Source of the DNA: an uncultured Eubacteriales bacterium
Lineage (GTDB): Bacteria; Bacillota; Clostridia; Monoglobales; Monoglobaceae
Length of the DNA: 38,487 nt
Direction of reading: 5' to 3'
NCBI GenBank assembly: GCA_900545865.1
Contig: URAN01000024.1
Coordinates: 1-38,487, forward strand
Shown: one piece after another, positions 7,601 through 16,239 of the stretch
Numbering within the stretch: position 1 is the stretch's first letter
Layout: each line of letters opens with the position of its first letter
The notes under the pieces: model-generated
What the model was told of the DNA's origin: nothing
The model's database searches: none
Seen by the model: the letters and a program-made list of their open reading frames with translations, nothing else
Program-made: the position numbers and the translations under genes

Positions 7601-7930
7601 TTGGGTCAATCCCTCATTTTGTGTAAACCTCAAATTTAGCTCCAAAAAGAGTCGATTTTTATAACAGATGTAAAGCTTTCGCTTATTTCCCATTTTCCAC
7701 CCAAACCTATAACAGCCACGTTTATTCATACTCGTATATTTCCATAAATAGGCTTGGTATGAAATTTTTCGATCGCTGCAACCTCAATTTTTTCTTTATC
7801 TGAATCACACTTGAGATTATCAATAATTATATTCTCGTCATACCATTTTTATCAACAGCCCTTCCGACTAAAGACCAAAGCCCAAAATCGAACTCTTCTC
7901 TGAAAAATTACATATTTTTTCGATTAATTT
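7601..7930 (-). pseudogene. Possible decayed coding remnant, otherwise empty spacer
   Basis: No intact gene is visible. On the minus strand three consecutive short open stretches in different frames (EFDFGLWSLVGRAVDKNGM, then ENIIIDNLKCDSDKEKIEV and AAIEKFHTKPIYGNIRV, then KRGCYRFGWKMGNKRKLYIC) have protein-like composition, as if one gene had taken several frameshifts. No family is recognised. Confidence 0.3.
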
Positions 7931-7933
7931 CTA

Positions 7934-7962
7934 TTGCATAAGTACCGCTGCTGTGATATAAT
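7934..7962 (+). promoter_or_regulatory. Promoter of the PHP-domain gene
   Basis: TTGCAT (7934-7939), a 17-nt spacer, then TATAAT (7957-7962), preceded by an extended TGA. Confidence 0.75.
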
Positions 7963-7991
7963 TAAGTCAATCTGAAAGGAGCTGAACATCT

Positions 7992-9347
7992 GTGAGAGAT
8001 GAACTTTTAAATTTTGATATTTTCCCATCCGTTGTTCCGGCGGACAAGGTTACAAATGTGAAAATAAAAGCCAAAACGGAATACTTAAATTTTATTGATG
8101 AGGTTAAATATTATGTCTCGGTATGCCCTATGGAAATTCACGATATACCGATAAACGATGAATTCACGCTTGACGGATATAAGTATAAGGAATTTGAACT
8201 TTATCCCAAAGACGGAATTCTTGAATTTAAATATAAATTTATCGGTGAACAAAAATGGTGCATAAGAATCAGAGCGGGATCGGAACAGTATAATTATTTG
8301 GACAATGTAAAGCTCGGCTATAAAAAATACTGGAATCTGCATCAAAGAGAAGAGAGAACAAGACTTTATATGTATTCTCTGAAAGAGGATTTATATAACA
8401 GACGTCCGCTCAAAGGTGACCTGCATCTACATACTGTATTCTCGGACGGAAACGAAAATCCTGAAATCGTTGTTTCAAATATGCGCAGATTCGGCAATGA
8501 TTTTTGTGCGATTACCGACCACAGATTTTTTGATTCGTCAAAGAGGGCCGTTGAAAAGCTGAATGAATTAAACACGGGTTTTAAAGCGTTTTTGGGTGAG
8601 GAAGTACACGAAAATTATGACGGGCGGATTCATATAATAAACTTTGGCGGACAAGAAAGCATCAACAAACAGATTATGGATAATTATGACGAGTTTATGA
8701 AAGCCGTCAGAGATGATGCAAAAAATTACCCCGATATGGACGAAAAAGAGGCTCTTCAGCTTGCGTTTCACAAAATCATTTGCGATATGATACGAAAAGT
8801 CGGCGGTCTTTGTATTTTCGCTCATCCGTTCTGGGATGTCTGTGACAGCTATAACACGCCGATTAATGTTGTTTTTGAGGTTTTTAAAAGAGGATATTAT
8901 GACGCATTTGAGCTTATGAGCGGAATAGAACAAGACCAGAATAATATTCAGCTCGCCGTATATAACGAAATGCGGACAAAGGGGATAAAGATTCCCGTTG
9001 TCGGCTCAACCGATTGCCATAACACTCACACAAGGGGCGTTGAATATGCAGGCAATGCACACACGCTTGTTTTCTCGGACGGCGATATAAAGGAATCAAT
9101 CACGGACGGGTATTCTGTTGCGATAGAGTGTGTCGGCAATCAGAGAGAACACGTCTACGGCGATTTAAGATTATCGAAATACGCAATATTTTTGGTTGAT
9201 AATTATTTTAGAGTTCGCGACCGTCTGACGGAAAGTTCGGGAGTTATGATGGCTGAGTATTATAACGGAGCGGAGTATCTCAAGCCTGCAATAGAACTTA
9301 TGGAAAAGCGGATTAAGGAATTCGAAGATAATTATTTCGGAAGATAG
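7992..9347 (+). CDS. PHP-domain metal-dependent phosphohydrolase
   Basis: A 451-aa cytoplasmic protein. Residues 1-130 are a beta-rich N-terminal region. The PHP domain begins at KGDLHLHTVFSDG (His145, His147, Asp152), then ITDHRFF (Asp176, His177), EEVH (Glu203/204), FAHPFWD (His278) and GSTDCHN (Asp341, His343). This is a complete trinuclear metal-site set. PHP proteins hydrolyse phosphoesters of sugars, nucleotides or histidinol; the substrate here is unknown. Translation starts at GTG 7992 with AAAGGAG upstream. It converges on the YjbQ/TIM operon and shares its terminator. A role in phosphosugar metabolism is plausible by position only. Confidence 0.85.
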   Translation: MRDELLNFDIFPSVVPADKVTNVKIKAKTEYLNFIDEVKYYVSVCPMEIHDIPINDEFTLDGYKYKEFELYPKDGILEFKYKFIGEQKWCIRIRAGSEQYNYLDNVKLGYKKYWNLHQREERTRLYMYSLKEDLYNRRPLKGDLHLHTVFSDGNENPEIVVSNMRRFGNDFCAITDHRFFDSSKRAVEKLNELNTGFKAFLGEEVHENYDGRIHIINFGGQESINKQIMDNYDEFMKAVRDDAKNYPDMDEKEALQLAFHKIICDMIRKVGGLCIFAHPFWDVCDSYNTPINVVFEVFKRGYYDAFELMSGIEQDQNNIQLAVYNEMRTKGIKIPVVGSTDCHNTHTRGVEYAGNAHTLVFSDGDIKESITDGYSVAIECVGNQREHVYGDLRLSKYAIFLVDNYFRVRDRLTESSGVMMAEYYNGAEYLKPAIELMEKRIKEFEDNYFGR

Positions 9348-9368
9348 ACGAAAGTGAAACATAGCCAA

Positions 9369-9405
9369 AACACCCCATATATGCAATCGGCATATATGGG
9401 GTGTT
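9369..9405. terminator. Bidirectional terminator between PHP gene and nine-gene operon
   Basis: A 16-bp perfect stem (AACACCCCATATATGC at 9369-9384, complement at 9390-9405) with a 5-nt loop sits between two convergent genes. Confidence 0.88.
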
Positions 9406-9424
9406 CGTTATTTACCGAGCGACA

Positions 9425-9919
9425 TTATTCGCCGATTATCATAATCTTTACGGTTCTTTTTCTTCCTCTTGTGGTGTCAAAATCTATAAAATAGATGTAC
9501 CCAAACTCACCGAGGTCGAGCTGTCCGTCATCTATCACGATACTCTCAGATCTACCCATTATCGATGAACGCAAATGAGCGTCGGTGTTATGACAGCCAC
9601 GTGCGTCCTCGCCGTGTTCTTCGGCGAAATCGAGTGCTTTTTGACCCGGATGCAAATAGTATCCCTCGTGTTTGCACACGGGAACAATTTCATCAAAAAC
9701 ATTTATCAAATCCTGTTGTAGGGTTTCAAGACCCGTAACCGACATATCAAACGCACACTCTTGGGTTGTGACCGAACAGGTTGTATGATGTGAATACACA
9801 ACCGCGATTCCGTCTTTTATACCCGACTCTTTAACCGCCTGTTTAACATACTCAGTCACATTATGAAATGTATATGCCTTGTCATTCGAGTTGACTTCAA
9901 CTGTTTTTTTATAAACCAT
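9425..9919 (-). CDS. YjbQ family protein, second paralogue (YjbQ-2)
   Basis: 164 aa. The YjbQ/UPF0047 family signatures are VYSHHTTCSVTTQE (about 42-55), QQDLINVF, HNTDAHLRSSIMGRSE (about 110-125), DDGQLDLGEFGYIYFIDFD and a final KIMIIGE. YjbQ homologues form trimers with a conserved His/Glu site; weak thiamine-phosphate synthase activity is reported for the family, but the true role is unsettled. It is the last gene of the operon, 6 nt after the TIM-like gene, with GGAGG before its ATG. It shares the core of the YjbQ upstream (10666-11286) but lacks that protein's insertion and long C-terminal tail. Confidence 0.92.
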   Translation of the reverse strand: MVYKKTVEVNSNDKAYTFHNVTEYVKQAVKESGIKDGIAVVYSHHTTCSVTTQECAFDMSVTGLETLQQDLINVFDEIVPVCKHEGYYLHPGQKALDFAEEHGEDARGCHNTDAHLRSSIMGRSESIVIDDGQLDLGEFGYIYFIDFDTTRGRKRTVKIMIIGE

Positions 9920-9925
9920 TGCTGT

Positions 9926-10636
9926 TTAAACCTCCTGTTTCTTTAAATCATCCGCCGCGCGTCTGACCGCGCCAATCATCTCGTCAATCATCGCAATCGG
10001 GTCATCGGCATTCATTATTCCCGACGCTGCCCCTGCCGCCTCGGAACCTGCCATAATAAAATCATATACCTGCTCACCGTTTGTTATCCCTGCTGCCTGT
10101 TCAATAAGTATATTTTCGTCAATCTTTCTTATCTCACGGATAACCTCTTTAACATAACCCATATCACTGACTCCGTTAGAAGTTCCGCCGATAAGCTCTG
10201 ACGGCTCGGGATTAATTATATCGGGGTGCAGCTCGGCAATCGCCTTTGTTTCGGCAACCGTATCAGCACACGCAAATACAAGCATATCAAGCTCGTTCGC
10301 CCTGTCAATCGTTGCCTTAATTTGAGGAAGCGACATCGGCTTTTCGCAATGATTCACCACAACCCCCTCCGCGCCTGCGGCTTTCAGCGCTTCGGGAAGA
10401 ATGTCCGCCATTCCCCGACCGGGGCGCAGGGTGTCCATATACGGTGCAAGAACTATCAAATGCTTTGTGTTCTCGACCACACGCCTTATCTCAACGGCAG
10501 GAGTTATAAACAAAACATCAATATCATACTTTTCCGCCGCCGCATCCGCCGCTTTGGCATATTCCAACACTTTGTCACCGTAGATATAATTCTTTGTTCC
10601 TATCTCAAAATACGGTGTTCTTATCTTTCTTTTCAT
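9926..10636 (-). CDS. Triose-phosphate-isomerase-like protein (archaeal-type TIM barrel)
   Basis: 236 aa, close in pattern to the short archaeal TIMs. All three catalytic residues line up: Lys15 in GTKNYIYG, His96 in NHCEKPM and Glu144 in NPEPSELIGG. The end AAGITNGEQVYDFIMAGSEAAGAASGI is the phosphate-binding region. A normal bacterial TpiA would be about 250 aa and sit with glycolytic genes. This one lies between two YjbQ genes in a sugar operon, so it probably isomerises a dedicated ketose or aldose phosphate, as TIM homologues do in erythritol catabolism (inference). The upstream SD is weak, so coupling to the preceding gene is likely. Confidence 0.85.
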   Translation of the reverse strand: MKRKIRTPYFEIGTKNYIYGDKVLEYAKAADAAAEKYDIDVLFITPAVEIRRVVENTKHLIVLAPYMDTLRPGRGMADILPEALKAAGAEGVVVNHCEKPMSLPQIKATIDRANELDMLVFACADTVAETKAIAELHPDIINPEPSELIGGTSNGVSDMGYVKEVIREIRKIDENILIEQAAGITNGEQVYDFIMAGSEAAGAASGIMNADDPIAMIDEMIGAVRRAADDLKKQEV

Positions 10637-10665
10637 ACGAATTTACACTGCCTTTCTGTATTTTA

Positions 10666-11286
10666 TTATCTTTTTTGCTGTAAATCGTAATGCAGGTCAT
10701 ACGCCTTTTCTTCCTCTGTGAATTTATGGCGCGTATCGATAACCTCACCGTTGTTCCACTTTCTGTCACCCACATCATCGGTTGTTCCCATAACGGTAAC
10801 GTTTACCTGTCTGTGGCGTGCAAGAACGTGATCCCAATCAATGAAATATACGTGCGCAAACTTGCCGCCGTCTAAGATTCCATCCTTAATCGTCATTGTT
10901 TCCGAACGTCCGAAGAAAACACTGCGCAGATGTCCGTCTGTGTTCATACTCGAATAATCACCGGGTTCATTGACATATCTGCCGTACTGTGCGTGAATGG
11001 GACCGGGATGACGATACTGGTGTTCCTCCGCAAAATCGGGAATCATCTTGCGCATAATATCGAGCAAGTCATGCTGTAAGTATTCGAGGTCAAACGAATC
11101 AATATCGTGTGAACATTCCTGTACCATAACCGAACAGGTTGTATGATGCGAAACTATGCTTACCGTTCCGTTCTTTACGCCCGATGTCTCGACTATTTCG
11201 TTAATTTCCTTTGAAATATCGTGAAATGTGGGTATCCAACCTCTTGACTGTAATTCCAATTCCTTTTGATAAACTTTAAATTCCAT
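10666..11286 (-). CDS. YjbQ family protein, first paralogue with insertion (YjbQ-1)
   Basis: 206 aa, much longer than the usual 130-140. Core motifs are SIVSHHTTCSVMVQECSHD (about 45-63), YLQHDLLDIM, NTDGHLRSVFFGRSE (about 135-150) and KFAHVYFIDWD. Extra sequence lies in the middle (HQYRHPGPIHAQYGRYVNEP) and in a 45-aa charged tail ending HYDLQQKR. The insertion next to the presumed active site and the tail suggest a different substrate from YjbQ-2. It starts 4 nt after the SIS gene with AGGAG upstream. Confidence 0.9.
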   Translation of the reverse strand: MEFKVYQKELELQSRGWIPTFHDISKEINEIVETSGVKNGTVSIVSHHTTCSVMVQECSHDIDSFDLEYLQHDLLDIMRKMIPDFAEEHQYRHPGPIHAQYGRYVNEPGDYSSMNTDGHLRSVFFGRSETMTIKDGILDGGKFAHVYFIDWDHVLARHRQVNVTVMGTTDDVGDRKWNNGEVIDTRHKFTEEEKAYDLHYDLQQKR

Positions 11287-11290
11287 CCTC

Positions 11291-11899
11291 TTATATCTCC
11301 TTTTTATTTATTCTCGCACCGACCGCGCCGCCCGGGTGGATAAGTGCGAATTGTTCGTTTTTATAGTTTGTTTCCTCAATAAGTGCGGTTTGCAGGGTGT
11401 GAAATATCATACATAACGCAGTGGACGAGGTTGTACCCTGAGAATTGTATTTATCCGTTTCGCGGTTTACATATTGTTTAAGCACCACGTCCGCGCCTTT
11501 TGCCAGTTCCGATTCGGTGTTTTCGGTAACGGTTATTATTTTAACGCCCTTACGCTTGCATATCTCCATAATCGGTAAAAGCTCTTTTGTCTTTCCGCCG
11601 CGCGAGGCAAAAACCATCACATCACCCTCTTGCAAAAAGCCTGTTGCGCCGTGCACCGCCTCGGCAGGTGAAATAAACCGCGCCGGTCTCTCTATACAAC
11701 ACATCAAATGCGCAAAGTGTCGGCATATAATACCCGAATGTCCGCATCCGCTCGCCGCAATACGCGGCGCAGCGGCGAGAATTTCAACAGCTTTTGAAAA
11801 TTCCGTTTCGTTAAAATAATCGCGCATTTTATCAATGCAATCGCGTTCAATTTCATAAGCCGCCAATGCCGCTTTTATTGATTCAGCCTTTATACTCAT
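11291..11899 (-). CDS. SIS-domain phosphosugar isomerase, KdsD/GutQ-like
   Basis: 202 aa, a single SIS domain without CBS domains. Family blocks are ASGCGHSGIICRHFAHLM (about 49-66), the phosphate loop VFASRGGKTKELLP (about 96-109) and the C-terminal FALIHPGGAVGARI, which matches the KdsD/KpsF signature. KdsD-type enzymes interconvert arabinose-5-phosphate and ribulose-5-phosphate; related single-domain proteins act on hexulose-6-phosphates. In this operon it is likely to isomerise the phosphorylated sugar between the kinase and aldolase steps. It lies 28 nt after talC; no strong SD is visible. Confidence 0.85.
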   Translation of the reverse strand: MSIKAESIKAALAAYEIERDCIDKMRDYFNETEFSKAVEILAAAPRIAASGCGHSGIICRHFAHLMCCIERPARFISPAEAVHGATGFLQEGDVMVFASRGGKTKELLPIMEICKRKGVKIITVTENTESELAKGADVVLKQYVNRETDKYNSQGTTSSTALCMIFHTLQTALIEETNYKNEQFALIHPGGAVGARINKKEI

Positions 11900-11927
11900 A
11901 ATTTATACCCAAATGTGTAAGCCCGAT

Positions 11928-12602
11928 TTAAAAATCGAGTATAGTTTTATCACCGTACACACCTTTCCAATCTCGTTCAAAGCCTTCAACCGCCGCATCG
12001 GTCATAGGATGTGTAATCAAAGATTTGAGCACATCCGCCGATACCGTAACGCTGTGACATCCGCAGAGCGCACAACGGTGAACCTGTTCGGCGTTTTTAA
12101 AGCTTGCGGCAAGAACCTTGCAATCCAAGCCGTATATTTCAAACTGTTGAACGATTTCGGCAACAACGTTTGTTCCGTCACCCAAAATGTTGTCCAGTCG
12201 ATTCACATACGGCGCAACAAAATCCGCGCCTGCCTTTGCCGCCATTAACGCTTGTGCCGGAGTGAATATCGCCGTCATCGTAACACCGATACCGAGATTC
12301 TTTATCATCGGCACGGCTTTTAATCCCTCTTCGCCAATCGGAATCTTAATATAAATATCGCCGCCGATTTTCTCTTTTATCAGTTTTGCTTCCTCAACCA
12401 TTTTTTTCGCCGTTGTCTGTACGGTCTGAACGTGCAGCATTTTGTCGTTACCTATAACGCCGCGGATTTCCTTTAAAATTTGCCAAAAGTCGCCTTTTTC
12501 TTTTGCGATGATTGACGGGTTTGTCGTAACACCCGACAGCGGATAGAACTCATTGCAATGCTTTATTGCCGCCAAATCGGCGGTATCCAATATGTATATC
12601 AT
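11928..12602 (-). CDS. Fructose-6-phosphate aldolase / TalC-type transaldolase
   Basis: 224 aa, the short FSA/TalC subfamily. LDTADLAAIKH and GVTTNPSII lie near residues 5-32, the Schiff-base Lys86 is in IYIKIPIGEEGL, APYVNRLDN follows, and VLAASFKNAEQVHRCALCG. The Tyr of APYVNR is the residue that marks aldolase (FSA) rather than transaldolase activity in the E. coli enzymes. It probably splits a ketose phosphate into dihydroxyacetone (or a close analogue) and an aldehyde phosphate. It starts 20 nt after the beta-sandwich gene with AGAGG upstream. Confidence 0.88.
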   Translation of the reverse strand: MIYILDTADLAAIKHCNEFYPLSGVTTNPSIIAKEKGDFWQILKEIRGVIGNDKMLHVQTVQTTAKKMVEEAKLIKEKIGGDIYIKIPIGEEGLKAVPMIKNLGIGVTMTAIFTPAQALMAAKAGADFVAPYVNRLDNILGDGTNVVAEIVQQFEIYGLDCKVLAASFKNAEQVHRCALCGCHSVTVSADVLKSLITHPMTDAAVEGFERDWKGVYGDKTILDF

Positions 12603-12622
12603 TTATTTTCGCCTCTTTTTAT

Positions 12623-13315
12623 CTAAAATTCCGGAACATATTTTTCCGTTATCTTTTCATATTTTAGCTTTTTAACCTTAACATTTTTAAACTTCCACCA
12701 GCTCGAATACGCCTCAAAGCCTATCTTTCCGTACTTTGAAGTATCAATCGGGTCGGGGTCGGTGATTTCAAGACAGAGCTTTCCGTCAACCAAGACAAAA
12801 ATCTTACCGTCTATGTTACCGAACTGCATCTTATACTCTTTTTCGGGGTCAAATTCGAGTAGCTGTGTCGCGGCGGTCAGCTTATACTCGGGCGACTTTT
12901 CAAAGCCCACGTTTCCGTGCCAAAAAGCCTCGATACCCGTCACATACGCAATATCTCTTTGGTCTTTTTCCAAATCCCACGAACCGTTTATCATAATATT
13001 TATATCGTGGGTTGACGGTGCAACCATCTTAACCGTAACTTCAAGCATATTATTTCCGAAAAAGTCAGCCTTTGAAACAAGCATACCGGGACAGCAATTC
13101 GGGTTCTTGCCTACAACCCAACCATCCTCTACGTACCATTCACCGCATTTTATCTCAAATTCATCGAGCATTTGTTCTTGTGTAAAAGTATCTCTCTCAT
13201 ACAAAACCTCGGATTCGTTGAGAAAAACGTCTATACCCGCAAGCTGCAGATGTCCTTTGTTTATTTGGCGGCATTTGTCCGCTCTGTATTCAAATTTTTT
13301 GCGTTCTGTTCTCAT
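12623..13315 (-). CDS. Intracellular concanavalin-like beta-sandwich protein (DUF1080 / 3-keto-glycoside hydrolase-like)
   Basis: 230 aa with no signal peptide. After a charged N-terminus, strands and aromatic residues recall LamG/DUF1080 folds: GEWYVEDGWVVGKNPNCCPGML (in part), INIMINGSWDL, MQFGNIDGKIFVLVDGKLCLEI and YGKIGFEAYSSWWKFKNVKVKKL. The DUF1080 family includes 3-keto-disaccharide hydrolases. Next to a GH4 enzyme, which works through a 3-keto intermediate, such an activity is attractive but unproven. The start at 13315 is preferred to the ATG at 13333 because AAGGAG lies 7 nt before it. Confidence 0.6.
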   Translation of the reverse strand: MRTERKKFEYRADKCRQINKGHLQLAGIDVFLNESEVLYERDTFTQEQMLDEFEIKCGEWYVEDGWVVGKNPNCCPGMLVSKADFFGNNMLEVTVKMVAPSTHDINIMINGSWDLEKDQRDIAYVTGIEAFWHGNVGFEKSPEYKLTAATQLLEFDPEKEYKMQFGNIDGKIFVLVDGKLCLEITDPDPIDTSKYGKIGFEAYSSWWKFKNVKVKKLKYEKITEKYVPEF

Positions 13316-13343
13316 TTTATATCTCCTTATCATCCCTATAATA

Positions 13344-14699
13344 TTATCTTACAATTTCAATATTCAAAAGGTCGCACACCGTTTCTATATCCTTAACATA
13401 GTCACCGTATACCATAATGATGTGCTGCCCGGGAACTTTGTCTATATACTCGTCCATATTCATTCCCGTTTCAAGCAGCACAGCAGGAAAATCGGGTGTC
13501 GGTTCTTCCCAGCCGAGTTCTGTCCATTTCGGTGACGGCTTTGTCTTGCCCTTTGATAAAAACAGCTTGAATTTGCCGTCTGTATAATGGAATCTGCCGA
13601 ACGTAACCTCGCCGCATTTAAGACGTGATACATTGCTTATACCCGTATTATACTCGCCGAGATTTGCCGACTTTATCTCCATATCCCCATCCGCAAAATC
13701 TTTGGGAATGAATCCGCATACACCGACCAGGACTTCATTATCAAACACTTCGTAATGTTCAACAAATGCCGAAGTGTGACCTGTTACCGTTGATAAAATT
13801 ATGCTTGTAACCAAGCCGTATGCGTCACATTCGCATATAACCGACAAATCCTTATCGGCAAGCAGCGATTGTGCAAGACATGGGTTAAACCCGAGTTTTG
13901 TGATTCCGTCAACACACTTGACCGAAATCGCGTCGAGTGCTCTGCCGTCCGCCTTGTCTTTCATTGCAAGATAAAGCCTTGCCACCGCCTCGAGAGGCTT
14001 ATCGGCAACCTTGTTTTGCATCCTTACGGTTGACCTTATCCAATCAACGGTTTCTTTTACTTTTTCGTCCGAAAATTTTTCCATAAGGTTAGCTATTTCA
14101 TAGCCGCAGTAATTCTCTATATCGATACCGAGCTTTTTAAACAGTTGTGTTTTATCATACGCACAGGTATAAAGCCCCATATCCGCATATCCGATAAGAC
14201 CGATTCGTGACGATTTTATCGTCTTTGCACAGCTCACGTTATGTATATAGTTCGCCACATCTGCATATCTGTGTTCTTCATCGGGCTTTTCAAGTATAAC
14301 TTTATACTTGAATCCGAACTCTTTCACAACAGGCAAAAATCCCGTTATTCCGGCTGCCGCCGCAGGCGAATGTAACTTTCCCGTCTTATCGGTTGTTCCG
14401 CCGATACCCCATATAAGCAAGGGAACATCTGTATGGTTTTTGATTATATGCATTATATTCGGGGTTATGTGCCACGACAGAAAGTTTATTATAAACAAAT
14501 CCGCTGTCGTGTCCTTTAATTCATCGGCAACCTTTTGCGCATCCGAAAAGTTCATAACCGAGAATCTTCCCTTAACGTTACATTCCATTTTTTCAATCTT
14601 GGCTGATATAATATCCGCGACATTCCCAAGATAATCTTGGGGGTACTGTTCCTCGCCGACATTAAAAATTATAACATCAGCCATTTTCATATTCTTCAT
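13344..14699 (-). CDS. L-fucose/L-arabinose isomerase-like sugar isomerase
   Basis: About 451 aa, three-domain FucI/AraA fold. Recognisable blocks are ADLFIINFLSWH, VPLLIWGIGG and IGLIGYADMGLYTCAYD in the N-terminal and middle domains, then ALDAISVKCVDGITKLGFNPCLAQS, ICECDAYGLVTSIILSTVTG and the late GQHIIMVYGDY. These include the acidic and His positions used for Mn-dependent aldose-ketose isomerisation. The sugar cannot be read from sequence. The kinase stop and an ATG at 14720 overlap (ATGA), but AGAGGAAG lies 8 nt before the ATG at 14699, which gives MKNMKMADV and is preferred. Confidence 0.82.
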   Translation of the reverse strand: MKNMKMADVIIFNVGEEQYPQDYLGNVADIISAKIEKMECNVKGRFSVMNFSDAQKVADELKDTTADLFIINFLSWHITPNIMHIIKNHTDVPLLIWGIGGTTDKTGKLHSPAAAAGITGFLPVVKEFGFKYKVILEKPDEEHRYADVANYIHNVSCAKTIKSSRIGLIGYADMGLYTCAYDKTQLFKKLGIDIENYCGYEIANLMEKFSDEKVKETVDWIRSTVRMQNKVADKPLEAVARLYLAMKDKADGRALDAISVKCVDGITKLGFNPCLAQSLLADKDLSVICECDAYGLVTSIILSTVTGHTSAFVEHYEVFDNEVLVGVCGFIPKDFADGDMEIKSANLGEYNTGISNVSRLKCGEVTFGRFHYTDGKFKLFLSKGKTKPSPKWTELGWEEPTPDFPAVLLETGMNMDEYIDKVPGQHIIMVYGDYVKDIETVCDLLNIEIVR

Positions 14700-14716
14700 T
14701 TCTTTCGCTTCCTCTC

Positions 14717-16213
14717 TCATTTAAAAATTGGTTCTAATAATTTATATATTTCTTTATATTTTTCATATATCTTTTCATAGCGATTCATCCACTCGGCATT
14801 GGGAGTGATTATTTCGCCGCTGTCTTTAACAATCTTTGCTGCCGCGCAAACGGAATCATATTCACCGCACGCAACCGCACCGAGCATTGCCGCACCGAGC
14901 GCGGTCGTTTCGCCGTATTTGTTCACCTCTATATTTGTGCCACATACCGACGCTTTTATCTCGCCCCATATTCGGCTGTTTGCGCCGCCGCCCATTGACA
15001 GTATTTTATCCGCATACACACCATTTAAATTCAGCTGTTCAAGCATTTCACAGAGCATATAAGCAACGCCCTCCAAAACGCTGCGCGTTAAATCATTAAG
15101 CGTTGTTTTAAGGGTGAGTCCCATAAACGCGCCGCTCGCATTCGACATAATTTCGGATGTGCTTTTGCCGCCGAAATGCGGAAGAAGTATCACTCCGCCG
15201 CTGCCGCATTCCGCTTTTTCGGCATATTCGTCAATCATCTGATATGCCGAAATATCTCTTTGCTCCGCTTTTTCGCAAATCTCTGCCGCAATTGTTTCTT
15301 TAAACCATTTAAGTACTATTCCGGCAGTATTGCAATACGGCATATAGATATATTTATCGTTATAATGCCGATAAATCGTTATCGGGTTTTCGCCGTCAAA
15401 TACAGGCTTGTCAACCGTTGCGCCGAGCACAAGTGCCGTACCCGTTGTTTCGGTCACAATCCCCTCTGATATGTTTCCCGAACCTATCGCCGAGCATATC
15501 TGGTCCATAGCTCCGCACACAACGAGCGTATCTTCGGACAGTCCGCATTTTCTATCGCTTACACCGCCGACAACCGCACCGCACGACAGAACATCGGGGA
15601 ACTTTTCGAGCGAAATATCACATAAATCGAGTGCCGCTTTATAATATTCGTCACCGATAATATCATACCACCCCGTCGATGAAACCAAAGATTTTTCGGT
15701 TACATATCTGCCTGTAAGTCTGAAAATCAGATAGTCCTCAAGCAGCATAAACTTGTACGTTCTTCGATACACATCGGGTTGATTTTTCTTTATGTTCATC
15801 ACCTTTGCAAGCGGCAAAGCTCCGTCAGGCTGCCATAATCCCGTTTTTGAATAAAACTCGGCATCGCCGATACCGTTTCGTATATATTCCGCCTCGTCCG
15901 CCGCACGCGAATCGAGCCAAACAATCGCACGCGCAAGCGGCTTTCCGTGTTCGTCAATGCACACGAACGTTTCGCCCTGAGTTGTGAATGTGACCGATTT
16001 TATGTTTTTGGGATTGTAACCCCTTGAAATAATCTCGCCGACACATTCGCAAAATGTAGAGTAATACTTTTCCGCATCAAGTTCCGTCATTCCGTTGCTG
16101 TCAATAATCAAGCTGTATTCTTTCGATGTGCTTGCGGCTTCGTTAAAATCTTTGTCGAACAATATGCACTTCATCGCTGTTGTGCCTACGTCAAACGCTA
16201 AATAATATCTCAC
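14717..16213 (-). CDS. FGGY-family carbohydrate kinase (xylulokinase-like)
   Basis: 498 aa with a GTG start and AAAGGTGAT 5 nt upstream. The ATPase fold shows the phosphate-1 motif YLAFDVGTTAMKCILFD at the N-terminus, FTTQGE, WLDSRAADEA, the activation-loop region ALVSSTGWYDI-like (SLVSSTGWYD), CGAMDQICSAIGSGNISEG, TGTALVL and the adenosine motif LSMGGGANSRIWGEI near 410-425. It most resembles xylulokinases and would phosphorylate the ketose made by the neighbouring isomerase. The length is normal and no lesions are seen. Confidence 0.9.
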   Translation of the reverse strand: MRYYLAFDVGTTAMKCILFDKDFNEAASTSKEYSLIIDSNGMTELDAEKYYSTFCECVGEIISRGYNPKNIKSVTFTTQGETFVCIDEHGKPLARAIVWLDSRAADEAEYIRNGIGDAEFYSKTGLWQPDGALPLAKVMNIKKNQPDVYRRTYKFMLLEDYLIFRLTGRYVTEKSLVSSTGWYDIIGDEYYKAALDLCDISLEKFPDVLSCGAVVGGVSDRKCGLSEDTLVVCGAMDQICSAIGSGNISEGIVTETTGTALVLGATVDKPVFDGENPITIYRHYNDKYIYMPYCNTAGIVLKWFKETIAAEICEKAEQRDISAYQMIDEYAEKAECGSGGVILLPHFGGKSTSEIMSNASGAFMGLTLKTTLNDLTRSVLEGVAYMLCEMLEQLNLNGVYADKILSMGGGANSRIWGEIKASVCGTNIEVNKYGETTALGAAMLGAVACGEYDSVCAAAKIVKDSGEIITPNAEWMNRYEKIYEKYKEIYKLLEPIFK

Positions 16214-16239
16214 TCAAATCACCTTTTTGTAATTCGGAT

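Noticed and set aside
9926..10636. Housekeeping triose-phosphate isomerase of glycolysis
   Set aside because: Its short archaeal-type form and its position between YjbQ genes in a regulated sugar operon argue for a dedicated pathway enzyme.
9425..11286. Thiamine biosynthesis operon because of YjbQ
   Set aside because: No thi genes and no recognised TPP riboswitch are present; all neighbours are carbohydrate enzymes.
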